DNA of 64,000 bases from Fasciolopsis buskii. Its lineage: Eukaryota; Platyhelminthes; Trematoda; Plagiorchiida; Fasciolidae. Shown in pieces: positions 37,601 to 44,524 of the stretch (position 1 is the first letter of the stretch; every line of letters starts with the position of its first letter). The DNA lies in the NCBI GenBank assembly GCA_008360955.1, contig LUCM01003346.1:47454-111453 (forward strand). Direction: 5' to 3'. Both the position numbers and the translations under genes were made by a program. The notes beneath the pieces were generated by a model. It saw only the letters and a list, made by a program, of their open reading frames with translations. It did not search any database and was not told the DNA's origin.

Positions 37601-40600
37601 CACTCTGATCCCTTTTAAAGGGCAATGAGATAAACACAGTTTTCATTGGGGTATCGACTATTTTGATTTTTTCTTTAGCGTTTCTCTTCACTCAGCGGGG
37701 AATTTGCTTGGGCAATCCTTCTATTCCAACACAGAGGATGCGTTGCACATTTCCAAGTTTCTCGCTAGAACAGATTCGCCTAGCTCTGGTGGACAGCGAT
37801 TGCAGGAGGACTCGCTTACACTGGACTGAGTGAAGGATTCTGAAGTTACGATATTGTCTAGTCCATGTCGGTTTGTGGAAAGTAGACCCAGCCTTGGAAT
37901 TCTGTTTACCCTCAGGTCAAGCCTTCTCTGGAACTCGCAAAATTTTTAAGGGGAATCGAATGTGGGAATACCAATCTTCTTTGATAACTTGAGGAGCAGG
38001 GTCGCTACCATTAGGACGTTTGCTATAGTGCCAATCTGGGCTGCATTGCACTGATCCAAAATAGGCGGGATGGGAATGATAGGGATTAACATGTTTCTGA
38101 AATATGTTCATGCTAGGATACCCCTAAAACCAATTAGAAAATAATCATTCGATGATTTGCAAGCTCTAATTTTCACCGGTAATGGATTCGTATTAAATGT
38201 GTCTGTCTACACCTCACATGGCTTATAGCAACAGTCTCAGGCAAGTGTAGTATTGTAAATTCATGCGCTCCATAAAGATCAACAAATCCTTCAGTTTTTT
38301 CTCACAACATATTCGCCTTCTTTTAAATAGAATCTCAACTAAGCTTATAACCTTAACCTGTTCTTCGGCCCATCCGGAAATAATCCGATGAGACCGTGTT
38401 GCAATACAGGAGATCGGCAATCAAAACACAAAAATGAAACTCACATAGCAGCAAAATAAGGGCAAAATATTTGCCTCGAGACTGGAGAATGAACAAGAGC
38501 CAAGAGGACGGATTGATGACGATTCCGTACCTAAGAAAATGAGCAAAAAACGGGAGACAAAACAACACCACAATTAAAAAGTCAGACATGGAGTTCAAAG
38601 TTTGAGTGTAGACCAGAAACGAGTACAGTAGGACGATATTTGCGTAAACAATTCTACTAGATCGTTAGTTTTGGTGACCTGAATAAATCACAGGTTGTCT
38701 GGTTTCCAAAGATGCAACCACACAAGTAGTATAATGACTAAACAAACCGATAACCACGTTACGAAATAAATGCAAACTGTGCCTAATAAATACCAGTGCA
38801 CAGTAAGTAATTCTGTCGGAATAATTCCGTTAGGAACCGATTTTTTGCACCATTTTGAAGAAACGTAAGGTGAAGGCCAAAAATAAATAACAGAACTGGT
38901 GGCATGCAATGAGAGGCTAGTGTATCAGATGAGTAAGCGGTCGACTGATTTCACCGAGATCAAGAGCATGCCGAATGGACCTCCACATCACACATCACAC
39001 AACCTCAGGATAACCTAATTCTTCTCGTAACCCTTTTTGTATATGGTCTCATGCAGGACAGGCCAAATAACGCAACCACCACTAGTTACTCCAGGGACCT
39101 CTAGTCGATCTGTTATGTCACCGTTTCTCATCTGCGTCACACCAATCTCAGATCGTGCATCATTCTCCTCAGCATGAGTTCATCGGCTGGAAATCACATT
39201 GCATGAGGAAAATACCTAAGATAACCAATAAAATAAAGAGTTACAGTGCTTCACTTGAATGATTAAGGGCGTGTCTGATTTTAGGTTTTATAATGTTTTG
39301 ACTGAAAACAGCACTCCACAGTCTTGCTGTCACAGCGGGACTGCATCTTGACGCGATGTGAATGATTGCGTGCACCCTTGACCCAACGAGCTACACAGGA
39401 TCGCTTATCTCAAGCAGTAGATTCAGTCATGCATGGACGATCAGTGGGTAGAGGTGTCCTGATCCTCCAGGTTGGGGGCTGCTTCAAGCTGCTAACTCAG
39501 TAGGAAGATCAAGTGGAAGAATACATGATCCAAGTAGATGAGATTCCACTCAGTTACATTCCGCTTTCTTGCGGGCAGCTTATTGTTAGGACCAAATGGT
39601 TTGGTTGGGAACCCTAATCCTTCTTCGGTTTAGCGGCAGCACCCATCCACCACTGCCCATATGTTACGCAGAATTCCATACTGCATCTGCCGTTGCACAG
39701 GATAATCAGGGCCGCGTTTCCCATTGCATCGAGCGGGGTGAGTAGTGGTAAGTACGCTACTCGTCAGAGTTCCCTCTCTTCTGTTTAACCTGCCTCTCCT
39801 GTCCCCAAACAAATCTGTTTGCCCGTTATCTTCCCATAAAGCCCCTACTGGTAAAACCCGATACTCGCAACTGTCCATTGTCAAATAGTGCAGTAAATGG
39901 TTTTCAGTCTGCTAGCTCACACTTTCTCAAACCTCGTCAGCCTCTGAGTCTCAACTTCTTCAATGTGCTGGTCAACAGGCGTGTTTAGCACTGACAGTAG
40001 ACTCACTTTCGATTGGTGTCTGCTACGTTAGTGAAACACGAATCCAGGATTCGAGTAGTGTAATTCAACTAGATGTGTCTAATGTCCCATCAAGATATTT
40101 CCTGTGAGTCTCAGGAGGCGAAGCAGCTCAAGCTGCGGGTCTCGAGCGACAAGGTTGAAGCAACCCTTTTAGACTAGATTCAGGTTAACAGTCGCTTGTG
40201 AGCAGTAAGGCCGCAAGGATCAGTGGGTGTCCGGAAGAATAGTTGTGATAAGCACAGCTTATTTGTCATCTCGACATATGCCCCAAAGGACTGTAGCGTT
40301 GACATGCAAAAAGACGAGTTTTACGATGACGTCGTCACTCTTGCTCGAAAGAGCAAAGGCTCTGACATTGCAGCGGTGGCAGGTGATTTTAATGCACAGG
40401 TTAAAAATCTGAGTGCATCGGAATCCCTTTTGGGTGAGCGGTGCACCTTGCCTGCTCAGATAACGGATAATGGGGAAAGACTTCTCCAATTTTGTGCGGA
40501 CAATCATTTAGTCCTGTCTAGCACGATGTAGTTGGCGTCGCACAGTGACATGACACTGAGCCAGATCGACCACATCGGAATCAGTTACCGTTGACTCGCT

Positions 40601-42402
40601 TCCGTCTAGAATTGTAGATCGTATTGGACCACGTACTTCGAATCGGACCATGCGTTGCGTTAGTTTCAATGCAATTTTTGCTGCATCTCAACGGCCATCG
40701 ACGCCGACCATCATCTCGAAACTAAGAACTTCAACGAGCAACAGTGCAGATGAGCAGTGAGATCAAATCAAACAGACGATACATTTGGTCCTAGATCCAG
40801 CGTTCTCCAAGGACATTGGAACTCGCAAGGGTCATCGAGCCTAAAGGAATAAAAACGTCCGCCTCCTAACTGCAAGGAAGTGAACAAGATGCGTTGACAG
40901 TTGCAGCGTCAGTTGATGTCAAGACTTAGGATTGACCAGGAACACTGGTGAATTGAGACAGCCGAAAAAGTATAATTAGCAGACGCCTCAGGTAACAGCC
41001 AAAAACTAGTTAAGCATATACACCACACCGGCGGGCGGCAAACTTCAGTTAGTAAAGTCGTGTGCGACAGAAACTGAGAGCTCATCCATGGTAGACAGCA
41101 GAGGCTGGACCGTTGAGAACAGCAATTCAAGGATCAGTTTAGCTGGCCACACGCTAACATTTTAGGCTGACGCTTGCATCTGCAAATCTTCGAGAGACGA
41201 CTCTTAATACCCTAAAAGAAATGGAAGTAGAGTTGAATATTCGACTTCTGAAACGAGGAAAATCCGCCGGTCCCAACGAACTCCCACCAGAATTTTTCAA
41301 ATTAGTTGGAGATGCCTTCATAAAACCACTTACCTCCTTGTTTCGTGATGTTTGGGACGAGGAGTGTATTCCGTTATCGTGGAGTGAGTCACTGACTGTA
41401 CCCATCTTCAAGAAGGGCATACAAAGTGATTGTGGTGGGACTAGTTCAATTCTTATAATTACTAGGGTCTTGGCTTCCATGACGCTGCTCCGTTTGACAC
41501 CGATTCGCGACAGTAACATCCGCGAACAGCAGGCCGGATTTCGACCAAGTCGAGAATGTATCGACCAGATTTTCACTCCTCGCCAATTACTGAAAACGCG
41601 CCACACACGCATTGCCACCCTACGATTGTAGTCTTTCTCGACTTGAAAGGCGCGTTCGACTTAGTGTTCTCCGTCGGAAGGGTATGGCAGCAAAATTCGT
41701 GAACTTGTTGCGAGCATTTCACTCGCATACCTACGGTCAAGTGAGAGTATAAGATGAACTATCAAGTTTATTCGAAACAACTAGTGGCGTTCGACAAGGG
41801 TGTCTTCTCAGTTACTCCATACACGTTATTTCGCTGCCTATTCTCTCCAAGTATGATCTCCAAAGAAGTGTTGGATCAGCATAAGCCATCATATCAAACA
41901 ATTAGGTGAATTACTTCACGGAGACTCACTTCAGGACATTTTCCAACGCCATCCGTCCGGTGGTGATCAAAAGCAAGAATGCACCCCAATTGAGTAGACC
42001 ACGAAAATTCGTGAAACCACTGGTTGTCGTAAGTAACGACTGATTCGGACGATGTATACTACACAAGTAAAACAGAAGCGCAACGTGGTGAATTAGATGA
42101 CCCAACGATCGACGACTGTGACAAGGTGAACAAAAAGCCGAATAATTTCAAGCATATGAAAACATAAGCAAACGTACACTAGAACAAAACCCAGTACTTA
42201 CTTGATGTAGATTAGTATTACAGGCGGAAACGATAGTAACCAGCTGCACAGAAATTGAGTCCGGCTGACAAATCGAAACGGAATCAAGTGAATGACTCAT
42301 CCGAGGACTCCGGTCATTCGCAAGCCTGAGAGCAAATTCGGGACCACTGACACCCGGTCCACTACCAAGACAAACTTGAAAGTGGTCTGATTCTCGTGAC
42401 AT
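9026..42402 (-). CDS. DGAT1: Diacylglycerol O-acyltransferase 1 (DGAT1), nine-exon gene
   Basis: Role: multipass ER enzyme of the MBOAT family that makes triacylglycerol from diacylglycerol and acyl-CoA. Seen: exons in transcript order 42402-42202, 42039-41930, 38530-38445, 33991-33836, 32149-31712, 31519-31224, 17044-16806, 11420-11355, 9323-9026. All are GT-AG and every split codon closes (phases 0,2,1,1,1,0,2,2), giving about 629 residues against about 490 in mammals. Landmarks: [12 protein letters not shown] (about residue 75), [34 protein letters not shown], the family motif FYxDWWN as FFYSDWWN across exons 7/8, WNIPVHRF, and the catalytic MBOAT histidine in SAVLHEF (about residue 559). 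The extra length is a Ser/Pro-rich cytoplasmic loop in exons 5-6. The first exon and its start are the least certain parts. Retroelements fill the introns. Confidence 0.93.
9324..11354 (-). other. DGAT1: DGAT1 intron 8
   Basis: 2.0 kb. It contains one copy of a dispersed repeat (9985-10200) and a few open frames under 105 codons that resemble nothing I know. Confidence 0.6.
9985..10200 (+). repeat. Dispersed repeat family R3, copy 1
   Basis: Shares an ordered set of blocks with 20425-20610: CTCATTCTTCAT, CACGTCATC, a TCTGTAGG/TCTATAGG block, then GACCCAC/GACCCAT and GAGC before TTTGAC/TTCTGAC. No coding capacity or known class. Confidence 0.45.
11355..11420 (-). CDS. DGAT1: DGAT1 exon 8
   Basis: 66 nt between acceptor GACCAG and donor GTAAGG. 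It encodes [21 protein letters not shown], completing FYxDWWN and giving the WNIPVH motif. Confidence 0.93.
11421..16805 (-). other. DGAT1: DGAT1 intron 7
   Basis: 5.4 kb. It holds a dispersed repeat copy (16225-16610), a short (TA)n run near 15889-15904, and a B-box-like GGGTTCGAATCC on the - strand near 13510 without a foldable tRNA. No other gene seen. Confidence 0.6.
16225..16610 (+). repeat. Dispersed repeat family R1, copy 1
   Basis: Diverged copy of a sequence also at 23060-23330 and 42790-43120. Shared landmarks are a CGCCTCAAAGAACA block and a later GTTCAAACACC...CAACGGTCATGTTTCTG block. No coding frame. Confidence 0.45.
16806..17044 (-). CDS. DGAT1: DGAT1 exon 7
   Basis: 239 nt. 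The acceptor CTTATAG was preferred over the nearer CCCAG because it restores the family's exact spacing between the Glu of RRLFE and QQWMIPT. It encodes [14 protein letters not shown] and ends within FFYSDWW at a GTAAGT donor. Confidence 0.95.
19413..19496 (-). repeat. 84-bp direct repeat, copy 1
   Basis: Matches 19924-20007 with nine differences by eye. It flanks the Penelope N-terminal block on its downstream side. Confidence 0.85.
19924..20007 (-). repeat. 84-bp direct repeat, copy 2
   Basis: Partner of 19413-19496. Directly followed, on its upstream side, by the hammerhead-like hairpin at 20030-20062. Confidence 0.85.
20030..20062 (-). ncRNA. Hammerhead-like motif of a Penelope terminal repeat (one core change)
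   Basis: - strand: GCC, CTGAGAA, a hairpin with ACTACC and GGTAGT arms, then GAAACGTT and GGCG. Stem II is perfect, ACGU could form a short palindromic stem III, and GGCG pairs with UGCC as stem I. The core reads CUGAGAA where CUGANGA is expected, so activity is doubtful. Confidence 0.45.
20425..20610 (+). repeat. Dispersed repeat family R3, copy 2
   Basis: Second copy of the sequence at 9985-10200, recognisable from the TCATTCTTCATCTTCACGTC block and following landmarks. Confidence 0.45.
23060..23330 (+). repeat. Dispersed repeat family R1, copy 2
   Basis: Keeps the order of blocks seen at 42790-43120, for example CTAAGGTTTCCACACCTTT against CTAAGGTTTTCATACTTTT, then CTTGGAGAACAAC against CTCGAAGAACAAC. 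Confidence 0.45.
26154..29267 (+). pseudogene. RTE endonuclease/reverse transcriptase, broken ORF
   Basis: A start at 26154 ([17 protein letters not shown]) opens the frame but shifts by 26450. The endonuclease is damaged: FVISAY runs directly into the later [13 protein letters not shown] block because about 60 residues (present in copy B) are deleted. A linker follows (27098-27616). The RT is the best part (27698-28390): KSxGPD-like [46 protein letters not shown] (motif A), [18 protein letters not shown] (motif B), then YADDVV after a frame change near 28450. The C-terminal region ends at 29267. The whole is the usual RTE single-ORF order. Confidence 0.9.
26635..26696. repeat. 62-bp near-perfect palindrome inside LINE copy A
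   Basis: Two 31-bp arms with no spacer, centred on CTTAAG; 29 of 31 positions pair. The sister copy B has no such palindrome at the matching place, so it arose in this copy. Confidence 0.9.
29450..29481 (+). repeat. (AAT)n tail of LINE copy A
   Basis: Pure trinucleotide run at the 3' end of the element. Confidence 0.95.
31224..31519 (-). CDS. DGAT1: DGAT1 exon 6
   Basis: 296 nt; acceptor ATTCGAAG, donor GTGAGT. It finishes the loop, then encodes ISYPQN and [13 protein letters not shown] followed by [13 protein letters not shown], among the most conserved parts of DGAT1. Confidence 0.95.
31520..31711 (-). other. DGAT1: DGAT1 intron 5 (192 bp) with (CA)n tract and hairpin
   Basis: Starts GTATGT. 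From the sixteenth intron base it contains 38 bp of CA dinucleotides (31659-31696), then a perfect 9-bp inverted repeat (GCACTGTTC and GAACAGTGC, 31621-31647). Confidence 0.85.
31659..31696. repeat. (TG)n / (CA)n microsatellite, 38 bp
   Basis: Nineteen TG units on the + strand; on the DGAT1 transcript it is a CA repeat beginning 15 nt after the donor site. Confidence 0.97.
31712..32149 (-). CDS. DGAT1: DGAT1 exon 5 with long Ser/Pro-rich loop
   Basis: 438 nt; acceptor ATTATCTGCAG, donor GTATGT. It starts with the conserved [14 protein letters not shown], then runs into about 117 low-complexity Ser/Thr/Pro/Lys residues with RRRQRSVSP and KRRSASP. Confidence 0.92.
32150..33835 (-). other. DGAT1: DGAT1 intron 4, containing the hammerhead ribozyme
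   Basis: 1.7 kb. Apart from the ribozyme (32625-32680) and AT-rich near-palindromic sequence beside it (32560-32595), nothing else is recognisable. Confidence 0.7.
32625..32680 (-). ncRNA. Hammerhead ribozyme (type I), core intact
   Basis: - strand order: stem I strand GCATGC, core CTGATGA (32666-32660), a 14-nt stem II hairpin GCGTCAGTGACCGC, core GAAA, then CCGGTC and the stem I return strand GCATAC. Stem I pairs GCAU with AUGC, with one further G-C pair past a mismatch. Stem III is the palindrome ACCGGU, which cannot fold as a monomer hairpin but can pair in a dimer, as known for short-stem-III hammerheads of retroelements. The cleavage triplet is GUC, with the cut between 32636 and 32635. 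It lies on the sense strand of DGAT1 intron 4. A decayed relative is at 35095-35165. Confidence 0.8.
33836..33991 (-). CDS. DGAT1: DGAT1 exon 4
   Basis: 156 nt; acceptor TTCAAAG, donor GTAAGT. It encodes [15 protein letters not shown] and the helix [13 protein letters not shown], matching the family's AFPAAVVL region. Confidence 0.9.
35095..35165 (-). ncRNA. Decayed hammerhead relic, relative of 32625-32680
   Basis: Aligns with the intact ribozyme from GGTACGCAC through CTGACGA to a CAAAAC in place of GAAAC. The changed second core block and lost stems make it inactive. Confidence 0.45.
35345..35400 (-). ncRNA. Hammerhead-like relic, second type
   Basis: - strand has GGAAGAAGACGCAAAGCTCG followed by AAAAC. 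It aligns with 50270-50320, which retains CTGAAGA. Both look like decayed Penelope-type terminal hammerheads. Weak. Confidence 0.25.
36520..36885 (+). mobile_element. RTE-type LINE 3' end fragment
   Basis: 5'-truncated copy. It begins in the last coding block (GATGACGCGGCAACGTGG) and runs through the shared 3' tail, ending GCTATTTAACAATGAACGATG. It is closely similar to 29085-29450 and 3615-3915. Confidence 0.85.
37240..37325 (-). repeat. tRNA-like SINE fragment
   Basis: - strand shows an A-box-like TGGTCGAGCGGTTGA and an anticodon-arm-like CTCACCTTGAAGGTGTGAG, but a poor T arm (GCGGGTCACTTTTCCC). This reads as a decayed Pol III head and not as a tRNA gene. Confidence 0.35.
38445..38530 (-). 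CDS. DGAT1: DGAT1 exon 3
   Basis: 86 nt between acceptor TTTTCTTAG and donor GTGAGT. It encodes [15 protein letters not shown] and the start of a membrane helix. Codons split at both ends close with the neighbours. Confidence 0.9.
39327..41804 (+). mobile_element. RTE-type LINE copy B (5' end present, 3' end missing)
   Basis: Starts with the family's 5' region (CTGTCACAGCGGGACT), then the ORF start region, endonuclease and RT, and stops after GTTCGACAAGGGTGTC in motif B. The rest of the RT and the 3' tail are absent. Many frameshifts and stops. It lies antisense to DGAT1 in intron 2; the break is 126 bp from exon 2. Confidence 0.88.
40223..41804 (+). pseudogene. RTE endonuclease and partial reverse transcriptase, broken
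   Basis: Endonuclease block 40250-40531 is nearly intact here: [48 protein letters not shown] degraded linker follows, then RT from 41221 ([33 protein letters not shown]), with a frame change near 41630. The copy ends before the YADD box. Confidence 0.85.
41930..42039 (-). CDS. DGAT1: DGAT1 exon 2
   Basis: Encodes [18 protein letters not shown] and the first membrane segment, ending in ENVLK, which matches the family's GFxNYRGxLNW and LENLIKYG. The donor is GTGAGT after phase 2. Start at 42039 (AATCAG acceptor) keeps phase 0 with exon 1; a TGTGTAG acceptor (exon from 42058) is an alternative that would need another first exon. Confidence 0.85.
42202..42402 (-). CDS. DGAT1: DGAT1 exon 1 (probable)
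   Basis: 67 codons from ATG at 42400-42402 to CAA before a GTAAGT donor. The frame is open upstream to 42543, so a longer start is possible. This ATG was chosen because the length then fits the variable N-terminal tail of DGAT1. The other two frames have stops just before the donor. Confidence 0.5.
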
Positions 42403-42789
42403 GTTCACTGGCGACCAGATGTGTCGCTCGAAATGATAGGCAGAGAACATATTGGACTCGAGACAAGAAAAAATAAACCAATGTTTTTTGGCCTGAGCCA
42501 ACCAACATAAATCGTTTGTTTGCGACCAATAAAGAAGACTCATTTTGATGGGTCGAAGATCGTTCCTGCTTGAGTTTTGGCTTTCGTTTTCTACAATTAT
42601 TAACCTTTCATCAGCCCGCCCTGGCTCCGTTTGTCACCTTACAACATTATACACTCAAAAGAAACAAGAAAATGAAAAACGGTGAAAGACTGACCGCAAA
42701 CTGATAAGTTGAACAACTATCTACAAAATGTAAGAATCCAGTGACTGCGACATACAGCCATATCGCCTATTATCTCCAACCACCTCTTG

Positions 42790-43120
42790 GGAGGATCTCA
42801 TGGATCCCAGTGCGGCAGTCCAACTGCACTTTCACGGACCAGCTCATCCGCTAAGGTTTTCATACTTTTTAGCCGTGTCATCAACTGGCCACCGCAACCA
42901 TCTTTCAGCCATTGCCTGCCTCGAAGAACAACCTACGGCGTGTGGGTATGCCCAAACCATGACCCACCCATGATAGCCTATATATACTCAATTCGTATTC
43001 TAAAGACAGATGACAACGGTGTTCGAACATCCAGTCTTCCCACTCATGCCATCAACGGCCATGTTTCCGAACCGCATAGAAGCACCGACCTGCAACAGCA
43101 TTTTACATTTTCAAGGAGAA
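42790..43120 (+). repeat. Dispersed repeat family R1, copy 3
   Basis: Third copy of the sequence at 16225 and 23060, just upstream of the DGAT1 first exon. An incidental 119-codon frame (42787-43146) overlaps it but is not conserved in the other copies. Confidence 0.45.
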
Positions 43121-43514
43121 AACTGCATGCATACGTTGTCATTTAGAAGGTCGAGAAATCGGCGGCTTACTTGAGTCCTCATTTGGTTGCATAATGTCGC
43201 CCGCATATTCTACGTCAGATAGTTTCCTATCTGAGAAAATATTTGTCATTATTCTCACAAGGAGACAGGGGGACTCGTATTATCATCTCAGTGAAAAAAT
43301 TGAAAAGAAAGAGTGAAAGATGGCAACCCCGACGGAAACCACTTATTGTGTCACCTGAGTAAGCAGGATGAGACAAAACTAGAACCAAGATTACCAACTA
43401 AAGCGGCCATGTATATCGAATTCAAAGCTCGTACACCACATTTCTCCTTTATGTTTCACATTATGTTCATTCCAAAACACAACGAACAAGAACTATAGAA
43501 AGCTCGCAATTACT

Positions 43515-43650
43515 TGCGACTTCAGTTTTGGTCTTATTAGAGGTCATCAGTGGTGCATATCCTACATCGCACCCAGGGCTTGAACCCAGGTTTTCCAACT
43601 GGAAGGTGTGAGTTACCAATGTGCCACCAGCTCCAGCCCAGGCTAACTAG
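43515..43650 (-). repeat. tRNA-derived SINE with hammerhead core, copy 1
   Basis: - strand: an A-box TGGCACATTGGTAACTC, an anticodon-arm-like CTTCCAGTTGGAA, a B-box GGGTTCAAGCC, then 27 bp on a hammerhead-like block: CTGATGA, an imperfect stem II, AAAAC for GAAAC, and ACT-GA-AGTC, which could be stem III plus the cut triplet. This Pol III head plus hammerhead layout is that of the schistosome alpha SINE-like repeats. Confidence 0.6.
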
Positions 43651-43699
43651 AATTGCCGAGTTAATTTTTTTTAGGTGTCGTCCTTATTGACAGATAGCA

Positions 43700-43775
43700 A
43701 ACCCGGGTCCAAACCCTGGGTAGGATGGATATGCGCCACTGATGAGCTCCAAAAGAAGCGAAATTCTAATCTAGT
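43700..43775 (+). repeat. tRNA-derived SINE with hammerhead core, copy 2 (inverted)
   Basis: + strand: B-box-like GGGTCCAAACCC, GGATATGCGCCA, then CTGATGA, a 14-nt stem-II-like GCTCCAAAAGAAGC, and GAAAT. It is the reverse orientation of copy 1, with a spacer of about 50 bp. The A-box half is missing, and so is a paired stem I. Confidence 0.6.
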
Positions 43776-43929
43776 TCTTCCCGAGTATAACGCTGGCCGG
43801 ATGATTTGAAGATGGAATTCGAATGGCAGTCAACCTAACATAGAAAGAACTGGCAGTGATTAGGTGGATTAAGCATATCACCCAAAAAAGGTCGGATATT
43901 CGAAATTCAATTCAGCCGGTCGCTGTGGT

Positions 43930-44120
43930 GGTACGTGGTAATTCATCGCCCTCGACCCGTTGCCACATCTGACCCATCAGAACCTCATGTGGTTCTACGT
44001 GACTGCAAGTTCCAGGGTTACTTTGCCGATCTCCCCACCTTCTATGTAGTGGAACCTACGGACTAAGGAGCATGTCCCTTTTACTACACTCATGCTTTCG
44101 GCTTATCATACGAGGAAATA
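43930..44120 (+). repeat. Dispersed repeat family R2, copy 2
   Basis: Clearest copy: TGTGGTTCTACG, then GGAGCATGTCCCTTTTACTA and a CACTCATGCT block. Confidence 0.4.
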
Positions 44121-44419
44121 CTGGTGTATTCCCTAAAAATATTTTGCCCACTAACTAGCTCTTAAATTATCATCCTACACTTTGTTCAACAGAATAAATT
44201 TGCAATTACAGGGCCATGTTGCTTCGCATGCATTCGTAAATATCGCATTCATAGCTCAAACTATACAACCTCGGTGTTGCAACGCCACAAACGATTTATC
44301 AGAATCGAGTGTAGGAGAAACCTGTTGGAGGTTGAAACCCTGAAAATCCTTAACTTGACGTAGAACCGTTATAAAGACGCTATCGCATACAAGGACCTAC
44401 CGAGACCTCATTGCTGTTA

Positions 44420-44520
44420 GATCACTTCACGTTTGAGAATCACGGTTGCCACTTCCCTTCTCTCCACCCGTGGAGTAGGCCCCGGTAGCTTAGAGACATG
44501 CCGGTTCAACTACAGTCAAC
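44420..44520 (+). repeat. Dispersed repeat family R2, copy 3
   Basis: Partial copy recognised from GGTTGCCACTTCCCTTCTCT and a degraded GAGACATGCC block. Confidence 0.3.
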
Positions 44521-44524
44521 TGTC

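Larger units (their letters stand above)
33992..38444 (-). other. DGAT1: DGAT1 intron 3
   Basis: 4.5 kb. It contains two decayed hammerhead-like relics (35095-35165, 35345-35400), a LINE 3' end (36520-36885) and a tRNA-like fragment near 37240-37325. No gene. Confidence 0.6.
38531..41929 (-). other. DGAT1: DGAT1 intron 2
   Basis: 3.4 kb, most of it the antisense LINE copy B at 39327-41804. Confidence 0.8.

Noticed and set aside
42787..43146. 119-codon + strand ORF as a gene
   Set aside because: It overlaps a diverged dispersed repeat whose other copies (16225, 23060) do not keep the frame.
43730..43775. Active hammerhead in SINE copy 2
   Set aside because: Core and stem II are good, but no stem I partner exists after GAAAT, so I call it only a relic.
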